This document shows, one piece after another, positions 24,435 to 33,607 of a stretch of DNA of 64,000 bases. Both the position numbers and the translations under genes were made by a program. Below the pieces are notes generated by a model that was given only the letters and a program-made list of their open reading frames with translations, had not been told where the DNA came from and made no database searches. The DNA comes from Capsicum annuum (lineage: Eukaryota; Streptophyta; Magnoliopsida; Solanales; Solanaceae): the NCBI RefSeq assembly GCF_002878395.1, contig NC_061118.1, forward strand, positions 88,139,910 through 88,203,909. The letters are read 5' to 3'. Position 1 is the first letter of the stretch; each line of letters begins with the position of its first letter.

Positions 24435-25402
24435 GTCCGTCTACCAATTGAAGGCGTTTCCATTTAGGGAACGAACAAATTTTTTGACAAGATAGTTATC
24501 ATATGTTCCAACATTATTACGTGTCTCTACAAAGTGGCGACATGTTGCTTTGGATTATCTTTACCCTCAAATTATTAAAATTTTGGGGGTTGATAGTCGA
24601 CACACATTTTGAGGCTATCAATCCTTGCAGTGTAGGGCCTGGCGTGTGCCAGGTAAGATTTGGTGACAACATCATACTTGTATTTGAGGATCCCTTCAAC
24701 GAAATCTTTCAATTGATCAATTAGGATCATTCCCTTAAATGAAACTTGTACCTCCTTAGCCGGTGATGTTTGTTTTACAAGATGTTCTGTCTCGTAAACC
24801 TCTAGAGCTTTTATAGGTGCATGGCTAGACTCTCAGTCTATTAAGTCATATATCCTATCCACCAATTTATCAATCTGAGCGTCTTGATTTTGCACATATT
24901 TGGTCAAACCCTCAATTGCCTTTCTCAGGTTTGCAAACTTCTTCTCCATAGTTGGGGTGTTAGTTACTGTTACTTGCATGAGAACTAGAGATGTTGGAGA
25001 GTAACACGGATTATCGCATAAGTTGATCTTTGAACTGCTCAGATTATGCGGTGTAAATGAAGATGATGCGTTGGCTGAACGACCACCATTCTTTGCGGCA
25101 GCGTATTTTTAACCAGAGTGCTCAAGTAGAGCCAAAGTCTTCTTAAGTGACTCTGCCACATTGCTTCCTTTTTTCTAAAGAACTTGAATGGGACCTCGCT
25201 CCTTTTGGGGTTGAAGATCCAAAAATTAGAGTTGACGCGGATGACACTTGATGTGTTATTGTCCTAGCATGTTGGCCTTTCTCCTTATGGCAGCTCCAAA
25301 GCTTACAAAAGTAACACCAAGGATGCTCTTTACTTCAATAGAGAATTTGGAATCAACAGTCTTGGAAGTAGTTGATTGATAATTGGCCTTCTTGGAAGTC
25401 AT
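24435..25402 (-). pseudogene. Tat gag N-terminal half and leader side, remnant
   Basis: Read on the minus strand, the likely start is ATG at 25402-25400 (MTSKKANYQSTTSK), 76 bases after the LTR end. After about 48 codons it meets a stop. Gag text resumes downstream: VEGILKYKYDVV and SYLAHARPYTARIDSLKM are visible between 24520 and 24700. It joins the half at 11738-12718 once the array is removed. Confidence 0.75.
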
Positions 25403-25454
25403 TTCAGTGTTCTTAAATTTTAAAGTTGGAAAAATCGAGATGAGAGGTAGAGAT

Positions 25455-25473
25455 CGTCCCACTGGGTGTGCCA
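25455..25473 (-). other. Primer-binding site region of the Tat element
   Basis: TGGCACACCCAGTGGGACG on the minus strand begins five bases after the LTR end (…GTCCGACA). This is the usual position and style of a Tat-type primer site. I do not assign the tRNA with confidence. Confidence 0.65.
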
Positions 25474-25478
25474 GAATT

Positions 25479-26220
25479 TGTCGGACAATAAGATTCGAGT
25501 AAAAAAAAATTAATTGGGAAAAAAAAATATTGCAACAATCATCAATATGTGAGTGTTACAATCTCTGTGAATCCTCTGAATTGTCTTTTCAAATATAAAT
25601 TCAAGGACTTCAAGCTTGATCCTAAATTTGAGCTTGATTTATGAATCTGATCTTGACTTATACTTGAATTCAAGGGTTTTTGGGCTCGTTCTTGAATCTT
25701 ATGGTCTTGATCTTGAATCTTGATGAACTTAAATGCTTGATTTGTAGCTTGCAGAGAAGTCTGGTATGTTTGTCTGCGAGCTTTCTCTTACTTCTTGTTA
25801 GAGTTGTTGATTATTTCTGAATTATAAGACCCTTATTTATAGTTGTAGGAAGGAAAGAGTCATGGTGAAGGAGAATTTCTTTTGATCAATCAGATTTATG
25901 TGACATGACATCTTTTTATGGGCTTTTGATTTGATTACTGCATCATTTTGATGTGGCACAATTATATTGGCTCCTTTACGTGACTTGGCATGTCACGTCA
26001 TTCAATACGTGGCACCAAATCAAGCTTCTAGAATAAGATAACATCTTGAGCTTAGCAAAGTGGGTTCATCATTGGTAGCTAAAATCAATGAACTAGCCCA
26101 ACGAAAATTGAACTTTAATCAAATTCATATTTAATTGAATTTAAATAATTAATTCATTGCATTTATTAAGACCAATATATTTCAAATTTAATTTGAATAA
26201 AATTTATCTGAGTATAATCA
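25479..26220 (-). repeat. 5' LTR of the Tat element
   Basis: On the minus strand it runs from TGATTATACTCAG (26220) to TTGTCCGACA (25479). The inner end is firm because the primer site follows. The outer end is a TG…CA guess. The interior repeats 'cttgatcttgaatctt' words. A CTATAAATAA box at 25842-25833 (minus strand) is a good TATA element for the LTR promoter. Confidence 0.7.
25833..25842 (-). promoter_or_regulatory. TATA box in the Tat LTR
   Basis: CTATAAATAA on the minus strand lies inside the LTR, about 360 bases before the LTR's inner end. That fits the U3/R border. Activity is not known. Confidence 0.55.
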
Positions 26221-26286
26221 TTTTCTTTTTTCAGAGAGAATATTGTCAGCACTTGAAGGTGATCTAACATTAGAAAAATTGTTTAA

Positions 26287-26481
26287 TCAAGAAAACAAGT
26301 TTTCTTAGAGTAACTAGTAAAGTTGTTGTCATATGATGGGTTCAACAATCTCTGACAGAAATGCAATATAAGACTGCATATAATAGACTCTTGTGATCGC
26401 GCCCTTATCCAGACCCTGCACATAGCAGGCACTTCAGTACCCCCCCCCCCCCCCTTTTTTTTCAAGAAAATAAAGTTTTCA
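26287..26481 (+). mobile_element. Au-type SINE, diverged, with ~19-bp target duplication
   Basis: The body (about 26307-26461) matches the Au SINE pattern: 'agtaaagttgttgtcat', a degenerate B box 'gatgggttcaac', 'gcaatataagactgcatata', 'ccagaccctgcacatagc', then a C-run and T-tail. Flanks 'tcaagaaaacaagttttct' (26287) and 'tcaagaaaataaagttttc' (26462) are imperfect direct repeats. It lies downstream of the CGLD27 stop. Au SINEs are short tRNA-derived elements that use LINE enzymes. Confidence 0.8.
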
Positions 26482-26519
26482 TAAAGAAAAATAGCATGAG
26501 AATTAACTAAATTGTTTTT

Positions 26520-26665
26520 TTTTTTTTTGATAACCTAAATTGACGCATTTCGCGAAACAGGATGATGGAGAAAGAAAGAACATACATTAACTTATTACTG
26601 TATACGTGAGGTTACATGGTACCATATACAGAAGTAGATTAAGAATGCCTAGCAGTTATTATGAA
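26520..26665 (-). other. Likely 3' UTR of CGLD27
   Basis: Sequence after the stop with no repeat match. A T-run at about 26514-26529 on the plus strand may be the SINE-side boundary. No clear polyadenylation signal was fixed. Confidence 0.35.
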
Positions 26666-29600
26666 TTAAGGATCAGCAGGTTCACCACCACAAAATGCAG
26701 CTGGTTCAAATGATCTTGCAGACTCATCATTGTAGACTCCTGGTACTGACCTACCACCAGCTTCTTCTGATGGTATATAGCTAGCCTTTGGGCCGGTCTC
26801 AATATTGACAAAAACAAGGACACACACAAGCAATGATGTTGCAAGAACCACCAAGGTGTTCTTTAATCTACTCAGGACAGGCTTCACCTGCATAGTAGGC
26901 CAGAAAGTGTAGTCACTTCACAATTCAATCAGTTCGCACTCAGCAAGATTTCCGTCCCACTGGAATAAATTTTAAGCTGAAAACTTTTCCCCATATTAGG
27001 TTGCCGTCAGCTTCGAAGCATCTTTCTTTCATTCAAAGGCTTAGAGTCACTTAATTACAGGAATTATGAGTAATTGAGTCTTTTGTATTGAGCTGTGATA
27101 AATTAAATAGGGTATAAAAATTCCATACTGTGGGCTTGACAGTGCGTGGAACAAGATCAGCTGATTCAATTACTAAGATTTGCCATCCTTACTAGAAGAT
27201 GCCTAAGAACCTGTTTGGATCGACTTATTTTAGGTGCTTTTAAGCCAGAATAGCTTTTAAGCACTTGTGTAGTGTTCGGGTATGATAAAAAAGTGTTTTT
27301 AACCAAAATAACAAAAATAAGTCACAAGTCAACCGTTATAAGCCCGTCCAAAAAGGAACATCGTCCATCAGAAAAATCCAGCCGAATAGCTATTGCTGCA
27401 TAACTAATGCATCATATTTCAAGCAACAACTTTGACTAGTAATTACAAGCACCAGACCAATTTACTCGGTCTTTGAATATCTTATAATTGAAAAAGAAAT
27501 TATACCATAACGTTGTTGCACACCAAAATAGTTTATCAAATAACTTGACCAAGTTTGAATTACTTACAGAGAAAGAACCCAAAAGGCGGTCCCGTGCCAA
27601 AACTTCAGGAGTTTTCACCCATATCTGCAATGAAAAATTCCCTTCAATACCAAAGGAGGTGGAAATATTCTCATCATAATTAGCTAAAGACTAGCTTAGT
27701 AATCGTAGCAAATTACATGCATGAAATCAGCATTTAGCCTAGGATATTCCTTCACCCATTTGTGCAAGAAAAAGTCTCCTTCAAGTACCAAAGGATGTGG
27801 AAAATTTCTCATCCAAAAATAGCTAACACAAGCAAATGCTACGATGAAATCAGCATTTAGCCTAAGCTATATATGCTTCCATTCAATTCAAGATAGCTGT
27901 TTCTACAGTCTTTCCTCTCGTTGAATCAATAGACTCCATGGGAATTTGGCAACATATATACAACAGATCTGTAATATCGGCTTCACTATAATCTGAAGAC
28001 GAAAAAAAACGCTCAGTCACCTTATATGTTGCTCACAGATATGCTCTAATGCATGTGTTGTACAGTAAAATATGAAAGGAGCTATTAAACTAACACTTTC
28101 CTGCCACTTTAGAATTCTCTAATATTTCTCTCTTTTTACTGATTGTGATGTCCTTAGATTTCCAAATTAGTCTCCAGTCAAACGGTGCTGTTTTCTTTTA
28201 ATAGCACTCTTTTAAAGTGTCTGACTTCATTTTTCAAAATCACATCATCCGCAATTCTGTGCCTTTGTTAATTTAGCATGACAAGATAAAGGTGAAGATG
28301 TTCTTTTTTATAGTCAGAAAAAGTACAGTAACTGATGATAATTAGTCAGTTATCCCAAGGAAAATCAGTAAGTTAAAGAACGCAACAGCTGCAAAAGGAA
28401 AAAAGGAAGTGAACAAAGAAGTGGAGAAAAATAATTTTGTTTTTATTTCAAAGATGAAATGTTCTAACAAAAACAGAAATGATTTTCATTTCCAACCAAC
28501 CATAAGCAAAATGTATGTTGAGAATTCACATCCTATATAATGCATTTTCCTCGTTGACAACTTCCACATCCATTTTTTTTTTAATTTTCCCAAGAGTCTT
28601 GTTTGAAAGACAAAGACAAAAACCGACGAATTCCAAATCCAACAGTACATGTAATTCAGGACAATGGCATATAATATGTGGAAAATTAGAAAGGATAGTT
28701 AATGAATAATGCGTTTCCACCTTTCCAACCTTTTCTCTCATCTTTCAATCACAAGCCTCTAGAGATCTAAATCTTAAAACTTCCCTCGAACCGGAAATCC
28801 CAATTATTTTGTGGATAGTGAGACCACCCCACAACCCCACTGCTAGGAAAATCCTGAGCATTCTGGAGGAGTCCCACTGGAATCAATTTCTGACTTCCTT
28901 AAGTTGATTTCCAGGCCTGAAAATTGTTCAACTCATTCTAAAGTTCTGAATAGGAATCGGATCTTCAACATATACAGATAACTGAAAAACAGAGTATATT
29001 TTAAGAACAGGAGGTGAGGCAAACAGTTTTACATTCTCCAATGTAACCATTGACCCCCCTATTACTTCCAAAGAAATTAAGAGGTTCCCTGTTAATCATG
29101 ATAGAAATCTTGCCTTAGAGATAAACAAGATCCAATGTTTCCACTTCAATCCAAATCCAATTCTCAACAAGGAGTAACACCAACAGCATGCCCAGTATAA
29201 TCCCAGATGTGGGATTCTCAATAAGGGGCATATAAGAATATTTCCGACTAACCTGATCATAGACCTGCTATACTTCTAGCTTACATAGGAACTCCAACAT
29301 CCATATCTAGAGAATTGAATTGACTAACTTGCCAGCTTTAAGGGTTGCATCCAAAATCTGCCTTTCCTCCTACAAAAGCATTATGCTTTCCGAAGACAAG
29401 TTTATCTAAGGCCACATTTGGCCATGAGAATTTTTTACTTTGTTCTTAGAAAATTTTTTCACTTCATTCCAAAAGTGGTGTTTGACCATAAGAATTCCAA
29501 ATATAACTTCAAGTTGTATTTGGAAAAGTAAAAATAAGTGAAACTTGTTTTCACTTTTTTCACTTTCACCTCTCACAAAAAGTTAAAAACAACTCCAATT

Positions 29601-32327
29601 TGTATTCATGGCCAAACACAACTCCAACTGCAAATTTTGGTTTTCATGGCCAAACATCTACTAAAACTCGGGATGTTTTGAAGGAAAAGAGACCCCTGTA
29701 CAACTGTTAAAGTTCAGATGCATATAGTTTTGGCTTTCTGGTGCAACATTTATGATGTACAAACTTGGAGTAAATAGTAAAGTTGCTGCCATGTGACCAG
29801 GAGGTCATGGGTTCAAACAGCCTTTAGCAAAAATGCAAGGTAAGGCTGCGTACAATACACCCTTGTGGTGGGGAAGAGTGGGGCCATTCCGCGGACCCGG
29901 CACATAGCGGGAGATTTAGTGCACCAGGATGCCCCTTTTTTTAGAAGACAATTCTGTAACCACAGAACAGGGGAAAGAACAAGATCAATCATTACAATAT
30001 CAGGAAAGCAAAACAATTTTGGTCAGAAACAAGACTTGCAGTTCTAGCCTCTATGTTAAACATGTGTTATAGGGGACCACTCAGACCAATATCACGAAAG
30101 CAAAACAATTTTGGTAAGAAACAAGACTGGCCGTTCTAGCCACTATGTTAAACATGTTGTTGGAGTCCCATATCGGTGTGTTAAAGGATCCTTGGTCTCC
30201 TTATATGGTCTTGGGCAATCCTTCCCTCATGAGCTAGCTTTTGAGGTTGAGTTAGACCCAAGATCAATTTTCTATCATGGTATCAGAGCCAAGCCCACCC
30301 AGTTCATTGTTTCCGATGTTGGGCCCCCCGTCTTATATTGTCCACGCTCCAGATGTCCATCCCTGGGCGTGCGGGGGTATTGGAGTCCCACATCGGTAGG
30401 TTAAAGGGTCCTTGGTCTCCTTATATGATCTTGGTCAATCCTCCCCTTATGAGCTAGCTTTTGAGGTTGAGTTAGGCCCAAGGTCCATTTCTTTATCACA
30501 TGTGCAATCCTCCCCTCATGAGCTAGCTTTTGAGGTTGGTTAGGCCCAAAGTTCATTTCTTTATCACCTATGTTCTAGGGCAACACTCAGACCAAGAAAT
30601 AGTTAGCTAAGATGCAGCTGAATGTATCAAGGACAAGACAGCCATTACCCACGATGGAATGGAGCTAAACTATGTCCGGGACATCCATTACCCAGGATGG
30701 AATGGAGCAAATGAGCTAGCTTTTGAGGTTGAGTTAGGCGTAAGGTCCATTTCTTTATCACATGTGTTCTAGGGCAACACTCAGACCAAGAAATAGTTAG
30801 CTACGATGCAGGTGAATGTATCAAGGACAAGACAGCCATTACCCAGGATGGAACGGAGCTAAACTATGTCCGGGACATCCATTACCCAGGATGGAATGGA
30901 GCTAAACTATGTCCGGGACATCCATTTTCCTTGGTTAAAAGGTAACAGTTAAGAAGTAAAATTGAAGGGCAAACAACCTTTCATTGCTTCATTCCATCTT
31001 TCGAATCCTATTTGAAAATAGTTATATGGATCAAGAGTCGTTAATTCTTTTGATTCACAATTTAATCCTCTAATGTTGCATATTTTTTAAAAGGATAACA
31101 AGACTATACTATAATGAACTTGAGAGGTACTACTCAATATGTCATCAAATTGAAATTCAGACCAAGTCATGAATTTGACCTACAGAATCAGTCGTTGATG
31201 CTTGAGTCAGGATAGGCACCTACACGGGCTACATCACGCCCTCTCAGAATGCAGGCCTTCCCCAAACCCTGAGCAAACACGGGATTTTTCGTGCACTGGA
31301 CACCTTTTGGTACTACTAATCCTAATAAAAGTCAGATTTTTTCACAAAAGAAAAAAATAAAATACTCTCTGCAACTAAGAGTGCTGGAAAAAAGCCAAGT
31401 AGCATTGCATTAGAGAGTTAGTTCACGAAGTTCAATCACATTAGCTAAAGGTACTAACTTTCCAAATAAATAACAAAAGCAAATGCATAGGTCGAAGAAA
31501 ACATAAGAATTAGTACCTGACCATCATACCATCCTGTTTCTTCATCTATCACCAAAACAAACCCAAAACAGAAAGTGATTAATTGACATAAAATTAATAC
31601 TCCCTTGGTTTTCAATTTATTTGTCCTACTTTCAGTTTTTAATCCATTTCAAAAAGAATGTCTCTTGCATTTGCCGCAACTCTCTACTTTCAACTTCCCA
31701 CATGGAATGTTAAAAGACAACAAGATAACTTTTTTACTTTCTTAAACTAGCTATCAAGTCAAAATAGGACAAACAAATTAAAACAGAGGAGTAATAAAAC
31801 ATCAATCCAACAAAAAATAAAAAGAAAGAAAGAGAAGTACATTCAACAGTGCCACTGAGCAATCTGTTACCAACATAAGCCCAACCAAGATACATCCTGA
31901 CAACAGCCAAAGTAACAACAATAATTCCACCAGAAACAGCACCCAAGAACGGTTTAAGTGGTTCGGGTACGGGTCCAGCCGACCCAAATAAGTTAACGGG
32001 CAAGCCTACAAAGAGGGAAAAGGCAAGTCCAGTAGCAAATAGACGGGAACAGTACTCAACCAAGTCACCCGAAGCCCATGAAAATGGGAAAGAATCAGAA
32101 AGGGCTTTGAATTCGTTAACAGGCTGCTGCTCTAGTGGGACTGGATAGTCAGCTTCTGGTAAAGGATTGTTGTTATTTCTGAAAGAAGAAAAGGGTATTC
32201 TGGCAATAAAACTTTGGTTATGGAAATGGTAGATTTTTGTCGGATATTTTGTTGAGGAACAAGGAAAAGAGAAAGGTTGATTTGTTGAAAATGGTTTCGC
32301 AGTGTGAAGACTCAATGTCACGGCCAT
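26666..32327 (-). CDS. CGLD27: CGLD27-like plastid membrane protein (DUF1230), four exons
   Basis: Exons on the minus strand are 32327-31841, 31545-31517, 27624-27568 and 26887-26666. All introns are GT-AG and the join gives 264 codons plus stop with no break. Residues 1 to about 55 are Ser/Phe-rich with few acids, like a chloroplast transit peptide. The conserved domain begins at PVNEFKALSDSFPFSWASGD (69-88). Likely membrane segments are ~96-113, ~126-147 and ~203-220. GWYDGQIWVKTPEVLARDRL spans exons 2 and 3. The C-terminus has GGRSVPGVYNDESARSFEP. The family is Conserved in the Green Lineage and Diatoms 27. The Arabidopsis member is known as iron-deficiency responsive, and its biochemical role is not established. 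Introns carry several small mobile elements but splice signals look intact. Confidence 0.92.
27209..27361. mobile_element. hAT-like MITE in CGLD27 intron 3
   Basis: The left end 'cctgtttggatcgacttatt' pairs with the reverse complement of the right end 'ttataagcccgtccaaaaagg' with a few mismatches. The interior 'aagtgcttttaagcc'-style words are typical of a common Solanaceae MITE. The target duplication is unclear. Confidence 0.6.
29406..29663. mobile_element. hAT-like MITE in CGLD27 intron 2
   Basis: The left end 'ggccacatttggccatgaga' and right end 'ttttcatggccaaacatcta' are inverted repeats with the core TTGGCCATGA. The inside is A/T-rich with repeated 'tcacttt' and 'caactcc' words. It matches the widespread Solanaceae MITE type with 'ggccatgtttggccatga' ends. 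The target duplication is not clear. Confidence 0.6.
29768..29942 (+). mobile_element. Au-type SINE in CGLD27 intron 2
   Basis: The pattern is 'agtaaagttgctgccatgtg', a B box 'ggtcatgggttcaaa', 'gcaaggtaaggctgcgtaca', 'gcggacccggcacatagcgg', and 'tttagtgcaccaggatgccc' with a T-run at 29936-29942. It is better preserved than the copy at 26307. It sits antisense to the gene. Confidence 0.85.
30004..30157. repeat. Two tandem ~93-bp units left of the TRIM
   Basis: A ~60-bp block starting 'aaagcaaaacaattttggt' and ending 'tatgttaaacatg' occurs at 30004 and again at 30096 with few changes. The TRIM inserted at the end of the second copy. Confidence 0.85.
30158..30498 (+). mobile_element. Complete TRIM retrotransposon (341 bp) with target duplication CATGT
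   Basis: Two ~120-bp LTRs at 30158-30277 (TGTTGGAGTCCCATATCGG…CTATCA) and 30378-30498 (TATTGGAGTCCCACATCGG…TTATCA) flank a 100-bp interior. The interior has an initiator-Met primer site TGGTATCAGAGCC at 30278-30290 and a purine tract (GTGCGGGGG) before the right LTR. CATGT lies at 30153-30157 and 30499-30503. It codes for nothing. The open frame across it (30111-30404) is chance. Confidence 0.9.
30504..30930. repeat. Tandem duplications carrying TRIM LTR fragments
   Basis: Partial LTR pieces ('ctagcttttgaggttg') recur at about 30519 and 30715. A block starting 'tgttctagggcaacactcag' occurs at 30571 and 30764, about 193 bp apart. Each contains smaller repeats of 'tgtccgggacatccattacc'. The array grew after the TRIM inserted, since it includes LTR sequence and the CATGTG junction. 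Confidence 0.8.
31600..31791. mobile_element. Stowaway-like MITE in CGLD27 intron 1
   Basis: The left end 'ctcccttggttttcaattta' and right end 'aaattaaaacagaggag' are terminal inverted repeats, and TA flanks both sides (31598-31599 and 31792-31793). It fills 192 bp of the 295-bp intron, 49 bases from the donor site of exon 1. Confidence 0.8.
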
Positions 32328-32369
32328 TTGATATGGAAAAGTTAGTTGAGAAAGTTGAAGGATTTTAAG

Positions 32370-32383
32370 TTAGTTTATATTTT
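32370..32383 (-). promoter_or_regulatory. Candidate TATA box of CGLD27
   Basis: AAAATATAAACTA on the minus strand, about 45-55 bases before the ATG. It is a fair match and would give a short 5' UTR. No initiation evidence is visible. Confidence 0.4.
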
Positions 32384-32509
32384 AAGTTTTGAACTTAGGA
32401 TTGCTGATATTTATCAACTAAAGTGTCAAATATGAAATTTGATTAAGCTAATTATGGATTTGATTAATATTTTTAAAATTTGCTAATCTTTTCAAAAATA
32501 CAAATCAAC

Positions 32510-32900
32510 CCATACTCCTCTTTAATCAAAATCAACCAGTCTCCTCCTCTCGAGAGAGACAGTTTCTCTCAACTCTCTTCCAACCCATAGTTCTGCAAAA
32601 TTCTCCCTTCAATCCCCGGTGACTTCAACCTCCGGCGAAAAATAGTTATGCGAGTTTCCTTTCGACTTTCAACCGTCAATCAATGTAAAGACTTCTCCGG
32701 CGATAACAACTTCGAGTTCTTCGTCGTCCCATTTCTTTTTTCACAGGTAAAAGATTATGAAGAAATAGAGGAACTTGAGCCAACTACTTTTCTAGTATTG
32801 AAATGTGAACTAAATAAAACACTAATTTTTGGCATTTCTTTTTCGTGTTGTCGTACTGTTGATTCAGATTTGTTGGTAATTTTTATTCACAATTGATATT
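32510..32900 (+). other. Possible first exon or 5' region of the Ulp1-type gene
   Basis: The C/T-rich leader 'ctctcgagagagacagtttc' is followed by an ATG at 32648 opening 82 codons (MRVSFRLSTVNQCKDFSGDN). A plausible splice donor 'cacag|gtaaaag' is near 32746. It is unlike the retroelements and faces away from CGLD27. I do not recognise the protein. It could be the start of the Ulp1/DUF1985 pseudogene or of another transcript. Confidence 0.35.
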
Positions 32901-32954
32901 CTTAGTGTGTGTGTGTGATGTGTTAGTGTTGCTGGGTTGATTTGTTGTTTATCT

Positions 32955-33545
32955 TGGTAAAAATGGTGTTGCAATAGATGAAACATCTGATGCAACAGAT
33001 GAAACATCTTATGCGATAGATGAAGACATCTGATGTAAAAGATTAAAATCTGATACAACTATGAAAATCTGATGCAACAGATGAACAATCTAACAGATCA
33101 TTCATCTGTTACGGCAGACGACTCTTCTATTTGGAAGAAATCAAAACAATATTGATCCAACAGATAACTCATTTTGCAACAGATGAGTGATATGTTTCAA
33201 CAATTCAGTGATCTGTTTTTATTGTCTCCAACGGTTTACTCATCTGTTGCAACAGGTCAGTTATATGTTGCAACAGATAACATAGTGCAACAGATTAGTG
33301 ATATGTTTTTATTGTTTCCAACGAATTACTCATCCATTACAATAGATTGGTTATATATTGCAACAGATAACATACCTGGTGCAATAGATTAGTGATCTAT
33401 TTTTATGGTTTCCAACGGTTTAATCATTCGTTGTAACGGTTGGTTATATGTTGCATCAGATAAAATACCTAGTACAACAGATTAGTGATCTGTTTTATGG
33501 TTTCCAACGGATTACTCATCCGTTGCAACATGTTGGTTATAATCT
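32955..33545. repeat. CTGTTGCAACAG-type microsatellite-like repeat
   Basis: Many diverged units of 'gcaacagat(g)a…tctgttgcaacagat' type lie here, with a palindromic core ATCTGTTGCAACAGAT. Closely similar repeats lie at 56340-56620 and 57700-57890, inside other introns of the same broken gene. That supports one original transcription unit. Confidence 0.8.
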
Positions 33546-33565
33546 ATTTTATGTTCCTGTTAATT

Positions 33566-33607
33566 TAAGATAATTTGTCTCCCAAAAGAAAAGAAAGCGA
33601 ATCAAGT
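33566..33607 (+). pseudogene. Ulp1/DUF1985 gene, exon piece left of element C
   Basis: 'tctcccaaaagaaaagaaag' reads SPKRKESESS. It runs in frame into 54475 ([18 protein letters not shown]) once element C and one CAAGT copy are removed. The insertion therefore lies inside a coding exon. Confidence 0.7.
33603..33607. repeat. Target-site duplication CAAGT of element C, left copy
   Basis: CAAGT precedes the LTR start TGTAACGCCCC and recurs at 54470-54474 after the LTR end GTATTACA. Confidence 0.9.

Larger units (their letters stand above)
6331..26220 (-). mobile_element. Tat/Ogre-type Ty3 LTR retrotransposon, degraded, interrupted by the gag-only array
   Basis: Read on the minus strand the order is LTR (26220-25479), primer-binding site, gag, protease, RT, RNase H, a second archaeal-type RNase H and integrase. 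The extra RNase H domain marks the Tat lineage. The gag is split at 12718/24435 by the gag-only array (12719-24434). The matching 3' LTR is not seen. All domains carry stops or frameshifts, and the protease and RT active sites are altered. The left edge is approximate. Confidence 0.85.
27625..31516 (-). other. CGLD27 intron 2 (3.9 kb), host to several small elements
   Basis: The donor is GTACTA at 31516 and the acceptor TTGCAG ends at 27625. Inside are a hAT-like MITE, an Au SINE, a TRIM and tandem duplications, listed separately. The rest (27640-29400) is AT-rich unique-looking sequence without a gene. A short duplicated block occurs near 27720 and 27840 ('atgaaatcagcatttagcct'). Confidence 0.85.

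Noticed and set aside
26659..26844. 61-codon minus-strand frame overlapping CGLD27 exon 4
   Set aside because: Alternative phase of exon 4; the spliced frame matches the family.
30111..30404. 97-codon plus-strand open frame
   Set aside because: It spans the TRIM borders and both LTR pieces, so it is chance reading of a non-coding element.
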